Positions 1 to 9,454 of a stretch of 64,000 nt of DNA are shown here, in pieces. Numbering within the stretch: the stretch's first letter is position 1; each line of letters begins with the position of its first letter. This stretch comes from Actinomycetes bacterium (GTDB lineage Bacteria; Actinomycetota; Acidimicrobiia; Acidimicrobiales; Acidimicrobiaceae): the NCBI GenBank assembly GCA_021841935.1, contig JAKCDL010000004.1, positions 106,407 to 170,406 on the forward strand, read 5' to 3'. The position numbers and the translations under genes were made by a program. The notes under the pieces are model-generated. The model was not told the DNA's origin, did no database searches, and was given only the letters and a program-made list of their open reading frames with translations.

Positions 1-2216
1 TAACTCGTCGAGAGGGTATCGAATCTCGCCTAACAGATTCAGTAGAGAGTGCTCTCGAGCTTGGAAACCGCCGACTAAAAGTAGTAGTTCTACCGAGTGG
101 AGATCAGACCGAAGAGATCGAAGTCGTCTTCTCTGAGCTCCTCGCATGCAATAACTGCGGGATTAGCTTCTCCGAGCTAGCACCTAGAAACTTCTCCTTC
201 AACTCTCCCTATGGTGCATGCGAAGCCTGCGATGGGCTCGGAACGACGGTTGAGGTCGATGGCGAGTTAGTCATCCCTGACCCAACGCTATCGATACTTC
301 AAGGTGCGATAGCGCCATGGGCCTCAATGAAGAGCGACTTCTACCTCTCTGGCCTCGAGGCTCTAGCCAACAAGATGGGATTTGACCTGCGCACCCCATT
401 TCAAGACCTCCCCGAGAAGGCTAAAAACGAGATCCTAAATGGCGAAAAGTCGACCAAACTCAAGGTCAACCTCTCATCGCGTTATTCACGGGGCGAAGTC
501 AATATGAAGTGGGAGGGGGTCATCCCTTGGCTACGTCGACGATTTGAGACATCGACCTCTGAGGGAGCTCGAGAGCAAGTTCGGCAGTACATGAGTGACG
601 TCGCCTGTTCTACCTGTGGTGGCCACAGACTAAAGGCTGAATCGCTGAGCGTATTGGTGGGAGATTATTCAATTGCACAGATCTCTTCACTCTCGATCGC
701 TAGCTGTACAGATACCATGGCCTCGATAAAGTTCGACGATCGCGACTCCATCATCGCCAACCCAATCTTGCGCGAAGTAAATGCTCGCCTAAGGTTCCTA
801 GTAGATGTGGGCCTCGACTACCTCACTCTTGATCGATCCGCAAATACCCTTTCGGGTGGTGAAGCCCAGCGAATCAGGTTGGCATCACAAATTGGATCTG
901 GACTCACAGGGGTCCTCTACGTTCTTGATGAGCCATCGATAGGGCTACACCAGCGCGACAATCAAAGACTCATAAAAACCCTTGAACGCCTACGTGATCT
1001 AGACAACTCAGTGATAGTTGTAGAGCACGACGAGGACACCATTCGAGCCGCCGACTACGTAGTTGACATTGGTCCAGGCGCTGGGATTCATGGGGGGCGT
1101 GTCGTTGGGGAGGGAAGCGTAGCGGATATCATCGCTTCACCCGAGTCGATAACTGGAGACTACCTCGCCGGCCGGCGTGAAGTAGCACCTCAACGCGATT
1201 CACGAACCGTTGGTGACAAGTTCCTCTCGATCAAAGGGGCCACCGCCAATAACCTCAAAGGTGTAGACGTCGACATCCCTCTAGGACTCTTCGTAACCGT
1301 AACTGGAGTCTCGGGCTCCGGTAAGTCAACTCTTGTAAATGACATTCTGCGAAATGCACTGATGCAAAAGATATACAGGTCGAAGACTCCTCCCGCCAGA
1401 CACAAGGCCATCCTTGGAATGGAAAATATTGACAAGGTCGTCGATATCGACCAGTCACCTATCGGTCGCACACCACGATCAAACCCAGCAACCTATACAG
1501 GAGTCTTTGACAAGATCCGAGCCCTCTTCGCAGGAACACCCGAGTCAAGGGTCCGGGGGTACGAACAGGGTCGATTTTCCTTCAACATTCGTGGAGGTCG
1601 TTGTGAAACCTGTAGCGGCGATGGAACCCTTCGAATTGAAATGAACTTCCTGCCAGACGTCTATGTGCCCTGTGAGGCTTGTAAGGGTAGTAGATACAAT
1701 CGCGATACCCTCGAGATTGAGTACCGAGGAAAAAATATCGCTCAGATTCTCGATATGCCCGTAGACGAGGCATTGGGATTCTTCAAAGCCATTCCCGCCA
1801 TTGATCGCCATCTATCGACCCTCTCCGAGGTAGGTTTGGGGTACATAAAACTGGGACAGCCAGCAACCACGCTCTCCGGTGGAGAGGCACAAAGGGTTAA
1901 GCTTGCAAGCGAGTTGGCGAAGCGGCCGACTGGCCACACCTTCTACATTTTAGATGAGCCCACTACTGGCCTACACTTCGAAGACGTTCGAAGGCTACTT
2001 GCAGTACTTCAGCGATTAGTCGATAACGGCAATACCGTCTTGACGATTGAGCACAACTTAGATGTCATAAAGTCCTCCGACTACCTAATCGACCTCGGAC
2101 CAGAGGGGGGAGATAAGGGTGGACGTCTAATCGGTGTCGGAACTCCATGGGAACTATCAAAAAATCGAGAGAGTCACACCGGCCACTTTCTGGTTGAGTT
2201 ACTTTCTTCGAAGTAA
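1..2216 (+). CDS. uvrA: UvrABC excinuclease subunit A, 5' end outside window
   Basis: UvrA is the ATP-dependent damage-recognition subunit of nucleotide excision repair and works with UvrB, which is also encoded here (11063-13066, minus). The reading frame is already open from base 3, so the N-terminus lies left of the window. About 737 of a typical 940-960 residues are visible. In order one sees a zinc finger with CNNC and CEAC pairs (bases about 148-235), the first ABC signature LSGGEAQRIRLA, Walker B VLDEPSIGLH, the second Walker A GVSGSGKST (near 1310), the second zinc finger CETC...CEAC (1600-1690), a second LSGGEAQRVKLA, and ILDEPTTGLH. The Met at 327 is internal and is not the start. 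The gene ends 28 bases from the convergent GlcD-like gene, with no obvious terminator between them. Confidence 0.97.
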   Translation, partial: TRREGIESRLTDSVESALELGNRRLKVVVLPSGDQTEEIEVVFSELLACNNCGISFSELAPRNFSFNSPYGACEACDGLGTTVEVDGELVIPDPTLSILQGAIAPWASMKSDFYLSGLEALANKMGFDLRTPFQDLPEKAKNEILNGEKSTKLKVNLSSRYSRGEVNMKWEGVIPWLRRRFETSTSEGAREQVRQYMSDVACSTCGGHRLKAESLSVLVGDYSIAQISSLSIASCTDTMASIKFDDRDSIIANPILREVNARLRFLVDVGLDYLTLDRSANTLSGGEAQRIRLASQIGSGLTGVLYVLDEPSIGLHQRDNQRLIKTLERLRDLDNSVIVVEHDEDTIRAADYVVDIGPGAGIHGGRVVGEGSVADIIASPESITGDYLAGRREVAPQRDSRTVGDKFLSIKGATANNLKGVDVDIPLGLFVTVTGVSGSGKSTLVNDILRNALMQKIYRSKTPPARHKAILGMENIDKVVDIDQSPIGRTPRSNPATYTGVFDKIRALFAGTPESRVRGYEQGRFSFNIRGGRCETCSGDGTLRIEMNFLPDVYVPCEACKGSRYNRDTLEIEYRGKNIAQILDMPVDEALGFFKAIPAIDRHLSTLSEVGLGYIKLGQPATTLSGGEAQRVKLASELAKRPTGHTFYILDEPTTGLHFEDVRRLLAVLQRLVDNGNTVLTIEHNLDVIKSSDYLIDLGPEGGDKGGRLIGVGTPWELSKNRESHTGHFLVELLSSK

Positions 2217-2244
2217 TACCAAGTCGGCGTCGAAGGCGAGGGCC

Positions 2245-3591
2245 TTAGAAGATCACACCAGGATTCAAAATACCATTTGGATCAAAGATGGACTTTACTG
2301 CCCTCATGGCCTGAAGTTGGGCATCGTTCTTTACCTTAGAAAGGTATCCCCTCTTGAGGGTACCGATTCCGTGTTCAGCTGAAATTGACCCCCCTAATTC
2401 AATGGTTAGGTCAATAATGGCGTCGTCGATCTGTTCACTTGGACAAGTTGAAACCACGTTGAGATGGATGTTTCCATCGCCTAGGTGACCGAAGATGTAT
2501 GCTCTTACGCTTCCATCTAGTGCTTCCAACCTCTTCTTCGCTCTCTCCCAGAACTCTTCTACTTGACTCAAATCAAAAGAAACGTCGTATTTATCGACCT
2601 TACCCAAGGAAGATATTGCTATAGTATGGTGCTCGCGCAGAGCCCAAAGTCTCTTGGCACTAGATGAATCTGAGGCCACTGCGACGTCAAATTCCAAGTC
2701 ACTAAAGAGCGATGAGAGGTCACTCTCCAACGAACTACTTCCATCGAATTGAAAAAGTAGATAGAAGCGAGCCGCGAATGGCGCGTTCGAGCTGAGAGCC
2801 CTTGCTACCAATACTGCGCCATCGTACGTAAAGAATTCAGCGGCAGAGAGGGTCGCAAATTGACGGGCGGACTGAAGAGTGTCTAAGGCATCTGAAAATG
2901 TATCGACCCCCACGAGCACCGTAACGCTCGATGCGGAGTCCGGAATGAGCCGAAGGGTCGCGCACGTAACCACTCCAACTGTACCCTCTGCTCCAATCGC
3001 TATTCTTCCAACGTCGATTCCAGTATTGTCCTTAGGAAGACGCGATGAAGCTGCAACTAAACCAAAGGCAGGGGTTACCAGATCGAGCGATAAGACTTGA
3101 TCCCTAAACCCACCATTTCGAATGAAGTGAATTCCACCCGCGTTAGTAGAGATCATCCCACCGACCGTCGCGCTATCCCTCGATGCAAGATCAACACCAA
3201 AGTGAAATCCCGTGCCTTCGAGGTACCGTCCAAGCTCGCTCAAGGTCACACCAGCCTCACAGGTAATCCTGCCTAGTTGACTGTCGAAGTGACTGATTCG
3301 CTTTAACCTTGAGGTTGTCAAAATGAAGTCAGACCTTACAGGTGTCGCACCACCTACTAGAGAGGTGTTACCCCCCTGAAGATGAATTGGAGTCTTGAAT
3401 CGATTCGCAAGGATTAGGATCAACTCGAGCTGAGCTGGCGAAGATGGCCTGAGTAAGAAGCAGGCCTTGCCCTGGACTTTGCCGGTCCAGTCAGAGTTGC
3501 TCGATCGAATAACATCTTCGTCATCGATTAAAACTTCGGGTATCGTCTCTCTCAAAGATTCAACAAAGAGTCTGCTCGATTCATATTCCAA
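2245..3591 (-). CDS. FAD-linked oxidase, GlcD / D-lactate dehydrogenase type
   Basis: This 448-residue protein has the layout of flavin-dependent 2-hydroxyacid dehydrogenases such as the glycolate oxidase subunit GlcD and D-lactate dehydrogenase. An N-terminal FAD-binding PCMH domain carries LQGGNTSLVGGATP near residue 75 and a GGMISTNAGGI motif near 145. A C-terminal FAD-oxidase domain carries HLGDGNIHLNV and the end motif AEHGIGTLKR. It would oxidise a 2-hydroxy acid and pass electrons to the quinone pool or a partner subunit. No glcE/glcF-like partner is adjacent. It stands alone between uvrA (convergent) and an MFS gene (divergent), so the substrate cannot be fixed from context. Confidence 0.88.
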   Translation of the reverse strand: MEYESSRLFVESLRETIPEVLIDDEDVIRSSNSDWTGKVQGKACFLLRPSSPAQLELILILANRFKTPIHLQGGNTSLVGGATPVRSDFILTTSRLKRISHFDSQLGRITCEAGVTLSELGRYLEGTGFHFGVDLASRDSATVGGMISTNAGGIHFIRNGGFRDQVLSLDLVTPAFGLVAASSRLPKDNTGIDVGRIAIGAEGTVGVVTCATLRLIPDSASSVTVLVGVDTFSDALDTLQSARQFATLSAAEFFTYDGAVLVARALSSNAPFAARFYLLFQFDGSSSLESDLSSLFSDLEFDVAVASDSSSAKRLWALREHHTIAISSLGKVDKYDVSFDLSQVEEFWERAKKRLEALDGSVRAYIFGHLGDGNIHLNVVSTCPSEQIDDAIIDLTIELGGSISAEHGIGTLKRGYLSKVKNDAQLQAMRAVKSIFDPNGILNPGVIF

Positions 3592-3686
3592 AGAGGAAAC
3601 CTTTGCTCTTGTGAGGACACTACCCTAGAGATTTAGTTAAGTGATACTACGACACAAAAAATCACCTTACAAATCAAAATCAAAGA

Positions 3687-3725
3687 AAGATTAAGAAAAG
3701 CCATATCATCGCAGTTCTTAGTCTT
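3687..3725 (+). other. Hairpin in the leader of the first MFS gene
   Basis: Arms AAGATTAAGAA (3687-3697) and TTCTTAGTCTT (3715-3725) pair at 10 of 11 positions, the exception being a possible G-T pair, across a 17-base loop. It lies about 50 bases upstream of the TTG start of the MFS gene. It could be a leader structure or chance pairing in AT-rich DNA. Confidence 0.3.
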
Positions 3726-3774
3726 TTAGGTCTCTTTGAAAAGGCAATTTCCAAACAATTTTAGAAAGATCTAA

Positions 3775-5016
3775 TTGAAACGCTACCTAATAGATATCCG
3801 CCCTTTAGGCGAGAGCAGTCAATTTAGAAAGATGTTTGCGAGTCAGTTGATCTCGAACCTGGGCGATCAATTAAGCGCAGTAGGTGTCGCATACGAGGTC
3901 TATCACATAACCGGGTCGTCGTTCCAAGTTGGAGCCGTTAGCGTCGCACAACTCATTCCGCTCGCGCTAGTCTCAATCTTCGGTGGGGGCCTAGTCGATC
4001 ACCTAGATAGACGAAAGCTTATGCTCGGCGGTTACCTCCTCTCGGGGCTACTCTCAATTGGTACTCTCCTAGATATCGCACAGACAAAGGTCCTGCTATG
4101 GCCCCTTTACCTCTTTCCCGCCTTGATTGCAGGCGCTTCGGCTTTAGTTAGGGCATCCCAAAATGCAACAGTTACCGGAGTAGTCGGAGATCATCTAATT
4201 ACAGCAGCTGCAGCCCTGCGGCAGCTCATGTTTCAAATTGGAGCAATTACCGGCCCCGCTATCGCCGGCATCATCATCGCCAAAGGGGGAGTACTAGGGG
4301 CTTTTATCATCGATACAATCTCATTTTTTGGGGGACTATTAATCACACTTTCCCTCAATCCTCTACCACCAATTAATTCAAGTAATAGCAGGCGGACTCG
4401 AGTTAAAGATGGCTACCGAGCTGTTAAAGAGAGTCATGCTCTCATGGGCATATACCTGATCGACCTAATCGCGATGGTCTTTGGATTGCCAAGGGCACTC
4501 TTTCCAGCATTAGCGGTCCATCAATTTCACGGTGGCCCCGCACTTCTTGGATATATGTACGCCGCCCTCGGAGGTGGATCAATTGTGGCAGCGCTCTCAT
4601 CGGGATGGCTTGCCTCAATAAAACGCCTAGGCCTCGCAATTGAGATTAACGTCGTCATTTGGGGAGTTGCAATTACCCTCTTTGGCGTAACCCATCAAAG
4701 CACAGTTGCGCTGCTAATGCTTGGTCTAGCAGGATACAGCGACGTAAATTCGGCTATTCTGCGGAACTCACTCCTACAGTACTCCGCTCCGAAAGAGACG
4801 CTTGGACGCCTGAACGCCGTTCAAATATTGGTTGTTACAGGAGGTCCACGCCTTGGCGACTTAGAGTCAGGCGTTGCCGGAAGCCTAGGGGGTACCACAT
4901 TTGCCGTCGTTTCGGGAGGCGTGGCCTGCATAGCGCTAACTGTGGCTCTTGCCCTTGGCCTCGGTGGATTCACACGTTACAACGTCACTAAACGAAGAGG
5001 CGACAGACCAAGCTGA
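3775..5016 (+). CDS. MFS transporter (MFS_3 / EntS-like exporter)
   Basis: This 413-residue polytopic membrane protein has the major facilitator pattern of about 12 hydrophobic segments. The opening FRKMFASQLISNLGDQLSAVG and the loop motif GGGLVDHLDRRKLML, with the acidic/basic signature between helices 2 and 3, match the MFS_3 group, which includes EntS and macrolide exporters. It is probably a proton-driven exporter; the substrate is unknown. The start is TTG at 3775 with AGAAAG about 8 bases upstream. It is followed after about 160 bases by a second, only distantly related MFS gene. Confidence 0.85.
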   Translation: MKRYLIDIRPLGESSQFRKMFASQLISNLGDQLSAVGVAYEVYHITGSSFQVGAVSVAQLIPLALVSIFGGGLVDHLDRRKLMLGGYLLSGLLSIGTLLDIAQTKVLLWPLYLFPALIAGASALVRASQNATVTGVVGDHLITAAAALRQLMFQIGAITGPAIAGIIIAKGGVLGAFIIDTISFFGGLLITLSLNPLPPINSSNSRRTRVKDGYRAVKESHALMGIYLIDLIAMVFGLPRALFPALAVHQFHGGPALLGYMYAALGGGSIVAALSSGWLASIKRLGLAIEINVVIWGVAITLFGVTHQSTVALLMLGLAGYSDVNSAILRNSLLQYSAPKETLGRLNAVQILVVTGGPRLGDLESGVAGSLGGTTFAVVSGGVACIALTVALALGLGGFTRYNVTKRRGDRPS

Positions 5017-5174
5017 AGACATACTAAATAACATGGTCTTCGACTAGCATGAAAGACCGCCCGGAGTGTGTTCGTTCCAAAAATTTGCCCAGATGATTAA
5101 ACTGGTGCATCACTTTGAATGTACGGGGCCAAGTAAACGAGTGGCTCGACTAGCGTCCGAGCTAGAGGACCATT

Positions 5175-6554
5175 ATGAGCAGCCAACTTTACTCAAAACG
5201 CGATAAGAAACTGCTTGCGACATCCCTACTCGTCGTAGTATCAACTATCGCCTTTGAAAACCTTGCCACAACCTCAGATCTCGCGGCCATCGGAAGACAC
5301 TTTCACACCACCACCCTACTTCCGTTGATTCTTAGCCTCTATCTCGGTGGTGAGCTATTTGGGGTTGTAGTACTTGGAGAAGTCTCGAAGAGATTTGGGA
5401 AAAAGAGGGCTGCGCTAGGAGGAATTTTACTCTTCCAACTCGGAATCGTCTTAGTTGCAATCAGCCCCTCGATTACCGCTCTACTTCTAGCGCGAATCGT
5501 TCAAGCCATTGGTGGAGGAACCTTCGGCTCGATTGGTTACGTGATCATAAAAGATGTCTTTGATGAAAAAGAGAGGCCAAGAATCTTCTTTGGCTTTTCA
5601 CTGGCGTGGGTACTACCCTCCCTCTTCGCACCCGCACTATCGGGTATCCTCGCACAAAGCTTGGGTTGGCAGGCTCCATTTCTAGTTGTTCTACCAATTT
5701 CAATTACGTCGACGATTTTGACGAGTTTCACCTTGAAGAGTGAGCCACTTAGTTTGCCAACTAAAGACGAGGTACGGTCTTCATTAAGACGAATCTTTGC
5801 CGTAGTGCTCCTTTCAGTTGGCCTCTCGATGGTACTTCGCCTAACGAACGGAGGTGTATCTGCTATCAGCTACCTCCTGGCTGCGCCACTTCTAATAGTT
5901 GCAGGGGTCGGAGGGTATCGCCTTACTCCATTTAACGCCTTCAAAGTCGCCAACCAATTGAAGTGGCTTATTATCTTCAGATTCATAACCGACGTTGCCT
6001 TCTTTGGAGTAGACGGACTTCTGCCGCTACTCTTCTTTCAAGACCGTCACCTATCGCTCGCTACCTCGGGGGCCACATTGACGTCAGCGGCAATCTCTTG
6101 GAGTTTGGGGTCGTGGTTAAATTCGAAGTTCACTCGTAAGGCAAGGCGCTCGCTAATTCTGTTGATCGGATCGTCGATAGCCCTCATAGGAGTCGTCTTC
6201 ACATCGGTATCGATTTTCTTTGGACTCCCGACACTTCTGATAATCATCGCTTGGACTATCACTGGCCTAGGGATGGGCGGCATCTACGTAACGATATCAG
6301 TTGCAGTTCTCGACTTTGCCCCAGACGAAGAGACTGAGGAGGTAACTTCAGCTATTGCACTAGCAGATCTGACTGGAATAGCTATTGGTACGGGAGTTGT
6401 AGGCACATTTGTATCGATAGCTTCATCGACTCATGCATCTCACGTAGTTAGTGACGGAGTCTTGGGAGGAACCTACCTAGGAGTAGCAATCTTCATCTTT
6501 ACCATTGCAACATCACGCAAGATCAAAATGCACAACCAAAGCGTGGCTGCATGA
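5175..6554 (+). CDS. MFS transporter, drug-efflux type
   Basis: This 459-residue membrane protein belongs to the major facilitator superfamily. Helix 1 contains SLLVVVSTIAFENLATTSDL, followed by the loop GEVSKRFGKKRAAL (motif A), the helix-4 arginine region ARIVQAIGGGTFGS (motif B) and ALSGILAQSLGWQAPF (like motif C of proton antiporters). This points to an exporter. The ATG at 5175 follows AGAGGA. The stop overlaps the next gene by 4 bases (ATGA), so the two are probably translated together. An MFS drug-efflux gene (Rv1634) also lies between uvrB and uvrA in M. tuberculosis, which fits the synteny of this window. Confidence 0.87.
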   Translation: MSSQLYSKRDKKLLATSLLVVVSTIAFENLATTSDLAAIGRHFHTTTLLPLILSLYLGGELFGVVVLGEVSKRFGKKRAALGGILLFQLGIVLVAISPSITALLLARIVQAIGGGTFGSIGYVIIKDVFDEKERPRIFFGFSLAWVLPSLFAPALSGILAQSLGWQAPFLVVLPISITSTILTSFTLKSEPLSLPTKDEVRSSLRRIFAVVLLSVGLSMVLRLTNGGVSAISYLLAAPLLIVAGVGGYRLTPFNAFKVANQLKWLIIFRFITDVAFFGVDGLLPLLFFQDRHLSLATSGATLTSAAISWSLGSWLNSKFTRKARRSLILLIGSSIALIGVVFTSVSIFFGLPTLLIIIAWTITGLGMGGIYVTISVAVLDFAPDEETEEVTSAIALADLTGIAIGTGVVGTFVSIASSTHASHVVSDGVLGGTYLGVAIFIFTIATSRKIKMHNQSVAA

Positions 6555-6898
6555 AATCGGGAGGAGATAGTGAGTCACTAGCCATAGCGATGGCAGTCGC
6601 CGATTCAATAAGCGAAGTAACGGGAGGTGCTCGATTGAAGATCCACGTCGCTACGTCGAAGGGACGGAGCCGAATCAAGGGATTTAGCTCAAGAGGGGTC
6701 GAGGTCGACATCGCAGCGCCCGCGGTAGAGGGTAGGGCGAACGACGAGGTTTTAGCTCTACTGCGCAAGGTATTTGGAGCACGGTCATCACAGATCGAGA
6801 TAACCTCAGGACATCACTCACGAGACAAGGTCATCCAACTGAGCGGCCTAAACAAAGAGCAAGTTGAGAGGACCTTGATCAACCCAATAGAGAGATAG
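6551..6898 (+). CDS. DUF167 (YggU family) protein
   Basis: This 115-residue protein contains a DUF167 domain: LKIHVATSKGRSRIKGF, then VDIAAPAVEGRANDEVLALL, then EITSGHHSRDKVIQLSG. YggU-type proteins are small alpha/beta proteins of unknown function, commonly about 90-110 residues. The ATG overlaps the stop of the MFS gene by 4 bases, so expression is probably coupled. The residues before the domain (about 25) are extra relative to a minimal family member. A strong hairpin follows. Confidence 0.85.
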   Translation: MKSGGDSESLAIAMAVADSISEVTGGARLKIHVATSKGRSRIKGFSSRGVEVDIAAPAVEGRANDEVLALLRKVFGARSSQIEITSGHHSRDKVIQLSGLNKEQVERTLINPIER

Positions 6899-6902
6899 TG
6901 CA

Positions 6903-6931
6903 CCCGCAACCAGGTTTGGATTGGTTGCGGG
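6903..6931 (+). terminator. Hairpin terminator after the MFS-DUF167 pair
   Basis: Arms CCCGCAACCA (6903-6912) and TGGTTGCGGG (6922-6931) form a perfect 10-bp stem followed by CACCTTT. The convergent TauE gene ends at 6948, so it may serve both sides. Confidence 0.75.
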
Positions 6932-6947
6932 CACCTTTGATGCACTG

Positions 6948-7763
6948 TTAGTGCACCAAATGATAGATTGAGTTACCCGCCATATAGAGGGCAAGCACAA
7001 TCAAAAGTACTACGAATGCCTTCTTGAGGGCTTTACCTTGAAGTCGAGACATCATCCTTGATCCAGCCAAAGAACCAACAAAGGCGCCAGCCGAGAAGAA
7101 GAGTATTACGCCCCAGTGAAGGTGAGATGAGCCGAGGCGCGAAAGTAGAGCAACGGCCGAATTGACCGAGATAACTAAGAGCGAAGTCCCTATCGCCTCT
7201 TCCATCTTGAAACCTAGAAATAGAACCAAAGCTGGGACTACGACAAATCCTCCACCAACGCCAAAGAACCCCGTTAGAAATCCCACACCACTAGCGGCGA
7301 GAATTAGCTTTGCGATATTTTGAGTCGAGAAAGAAGGCTTGGTATTAGAGCTATCGATGTCGGCCTGCTCTTCCTCTAATTCACCTGTCGTTGCTTGTGC
7401 AACACGCGGCGAAGGCGCCTTGACCATTCGCCATGCAACAAAGAACATCAGGGCCGAAAAGAGGACCAGGAGAAGGTACTGATTTAGGTGCTTATTTAGA
7501 AGTGAGCCGACCACTGAGCCACCGGAGCCGATAATTCCAAAGACGAGCCCTCTGCTAACCCTAACTCGACCGCCGAAGTAGTGACCGATTGCACCTGCAA
7601 GTGCAGCAGATCCAACGGCCACCAATGAGGCAGCAGTCCCAACCTTTACACTCTCACCCGCTATGTAAACAAGCATCGGGACGGCAAGGATGGATCCTCC
7701 GCCACCGAGGGCACCTAATGCTCCTCCCATAAGGAGGCCTAAAAGTATCAGTACAACATCCAT
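6948..7763 (-). CDS. TauE/SafE family permease
   Basis: This 271-residue integral membrane protein has the two-repeat architecture of TauE/SafE (DUF81) sulfite and organosulfur anion exporters. Repeat 1 begins LLGLLMGGALGALGGGGSIL, and repeat 2 has GFLTGFFGVGGGFVVVPALV near residue 165. A charged cytoplasmic stretch of about 30 residues (EELEEEQADIDSS region) separates the repeats. It is transcribed divergently from an MBL/rhodanese gene, a frequent pairing in sulfide or persulfide handling, so export of sulfite or a related anion is the likely job. The 217-bp spacer holds a perfect palindrome that may be a shared operator. Confidence 0.88.
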   Translation of the reverse strand: MDVVLILLGLLMGGALGALGGGGSILAVPMLVYIAGESVKVGTAASLVAVGSAALAGAIGHYFGGRVRVSRGLVFGIIGSGGSVVGSLLNKHLNQYLLLVLFSALMFFVAWRMVKAPSPRVAQATTGELEEEQADIDSSNTKPSFSTQNIAKLILAASGVGFLTGFFGVGGGFVVVPALVLFLGFKMEEAIGTSLLVISVNSAVALLSRLGSSHLHWGVILFFSAGAFVGSLAGSRMMSRLQGKALKKAFVVLLIVLALYMAGNSIYHLVH

Positions 7764-7836
7764 GAAAACCCACCTATCAAACGTCAGAACAAAAGATAAT
7801 CACTATTTGATATCCACTCTAATATTCAAATGTAAT

Positions 7837-7850
7837 AATGTACGTACATT
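7837..7850. promoter_or_regulatory. 14-bp palindrome between the sulfur genes
   Basis: AATGTACGTACATT reads identically on both strands and sits between the divergent TauE and MBL/rhodanese genes in AT-rich DNA. Placement and symmetry suggest a dimeric repressor site (ArsR-like or similar). No regulator gene is adjacent. Confidence 0.45.
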
Positions 7851-7980
7851 TACGAGAGGCCATGTAGAATATTTCATATAAAACTGACGAAGATAACGCT
7901 GACGAAATGTAACTGAGCGAAAATGAAGAAATTGAAAAGTAGCAAACGTTAAGGTTGAACCCACTGAGAGGATACGCACC

Positions 7981-9348
7981 GTGGAGACAATTGTACTTAG
8001 TACACCCGAGCTTGGAGATAGAAGCTATATCGTCCATGATGGCAAAAAGGCACTCGTAATCGATCCCCAAAGGGATATCGAAAGGGTAATCGAGGCCGCT
8101 AGCAACGCCGGCGTTGAGATAGTCGCAATCGCCGAATCCCACATGCACAACGACTACGTGACCGGAGGATACGAACTCGCAACGCTACTCGGAGTGCCAT
8201 ACCTAGTCAATGAAAAGGATGAGGTCTCCTTCGAGCGCACCGGGGTCTTCGATGGCTTTGAGATGGAGATCGGCGAGTTGACACTCAAGGTGATCGCCAC
8301 TCCTGGCCACACTCCAACCCACATTTCATTCGAAGTCACCGACAAAGATGGTAACGGAACCATCTTTTCCGGGGGATCCCTTCTCTACGGGTCAGTTGGA
8401 CGTCCCGATCTCTTGGGTCCAGAGTTAGTTGACTTCCTCTCGCGCAGCCAATTTAGGAGCGTAAACCATCTAGCCAATGCACTTCCTGACGACTTCGCCG
8501 TCGCGCCAACTCACGGTTTTGGGTCGTTCTGTTCTTCCAATACATGTGAGGTTTCGAACAGCTCAACCATAGGTGCGGAAAAGACCTACAACTTTGCCCT
8601 CACCATCAAGGATGAGGATGAGTTCAAAGAGACTCTCCTTGCCGGCCTCGATGAATGGCCCACCTACTACGCCCACATGGGGCCAATGAATCAGTCGGGT
8701 CCATCGTCCTACTTTGACTCAATACCCTCGCTGTTGACAGATGATCAGCTTGCAAAGCTCATCGGCGATGGAGCATTCGTAGTAGATCTTCGAAGTGGAG
8801 AGGACTTTGCCTTAGAACACATCGCCGGAACGTTGGCACTAGGAGTCGGAACTAGCTTCTCCGCCTACTTTGGCTGGACCTATAGTTGGGGGGATGAGAT
8901 TGCGCTAGTTGCCTCAGACCTAAGCCAAGTTCTCGAAGCAAAGAGGCAGCTTGCACGTATTGGAATTGAGAATGTAGTCGGATATAGCCTCTTCGCAAAT
9001 ACCAACCCAGAGGTACTTACACGCTCATCGATGCAACTTGTGACATTTCCGGGTCTAGCGGAAGCTCTATCGACTGCAAAGTCGCCCATCGTCGACGTTC
9101 GACGCAAGAATGAAAATGCGCAATCTTCAATTCCTGGCGCGATTAATATCCCAGTTCACAACCTGTTCGAACGCCATGGAGAGTTGGAGTCAATCAAGGA
9201 TCAAACGATCTACGTTCACTGCGCCGGTGGATATCGGTCAGTCTTTGGAGCATCTATTCTAAAGAAGCTCGGATTCAAGGTAGTTGCCGTTCGTGACAGT
9301 TATACCGAGGAGGCACGAGCCCTCGTTTTAGCCAAAATCGCCGCTTAG
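7981..9348 (+). CDS. MBL-fold / double rhodanese protein, persulfide-dioxygenase-like
   Basis: This 455-residue cytoplasmic protein combines a metallo-beta-lactamase domain (about 1-230) with two rhodanese domains (about 255-345 and 360-450). The first metal motif is ESHMHNDYVTGG, that is HxHxDY, then ATPGHTPTH and a C-terminal THGFGS. The position that is usually GD in ETHE1-type persulfide dioxygenases reads SGGSLLYGSVGRPDL. The first rhodanese domain has no active-site Cys in the expected loop (EIALVASD). The second has VHCAGGYRS with the catalytic Cys. It likely handles persulfide or other sulfane sulfur, but persulfide dioxygenase activity is uncertain given the altered ligand position. 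Start is GTG at 7981 with GAGAGG upstream; it is divergent from the TauE permease. Confidence 0.87.
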   Translation: METIVLSTPELGDRSYIVHDGKKALVIDPQRDIERVIEAASNAGVEIVAIAESHMHNDYVTGGYELATLLGVPYLVNEKDEVSFERTGVFDGFEMEIGELTLKVIATPGHTPTHISFEVTDKDGNGTIFSGGSLLYGSVGRPDLLGPELVDFLSRSQFRSVNHLANALPDDFAVAPTHGFGSFCSSNTCEVSNSSTIGAEKTYNFALTIKDEDEFKETLLAGLDEWPTYYAHMGPMNQSGPSSYFDSIPSLLTDDQLAKLIGDGAFVVDLRSGEDFALEHIAGTLALGVGTSFSAYFGWTYSWGDEIALVASDLSQVLEAKRQLARIGIENVVGYSLFANTNPEVLTRSSMQLVTFPGLAEALSTAKSPIVDVRRKNENAQSSIPGAINIPVHNLFERHGELESIKDQTIYVHCAGGYRSVFGASILKKLGFKVVAVRDSYTEEARALVLAKIAA

Positions 9349-9354
9349 AAGTAG

Positions 9355-9397
9355 AATAGGCCCCACTGCTCTAAAGACTGAAGCAGTGGGGCCTATT
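9355..9397. terminator. Bidirectional terminator
   Basis: Arms AATAGGCCCCACTGCT (9355-9370) and AGCAGTGGGGCCTATT (9382-9397) form a perfect 16-bp stem. It lies just after the MBL/rhodanese stop and before the convergent NYN gene end. ATTTT follows on the plus strand. Confidence 0.88.
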
Positions 9398-9454
9398 ATT
9401 TTAAAGTTCCTACTCTACTTGAAACTTCTAATGCGTTCAAAGAGTAAAGCGTCG

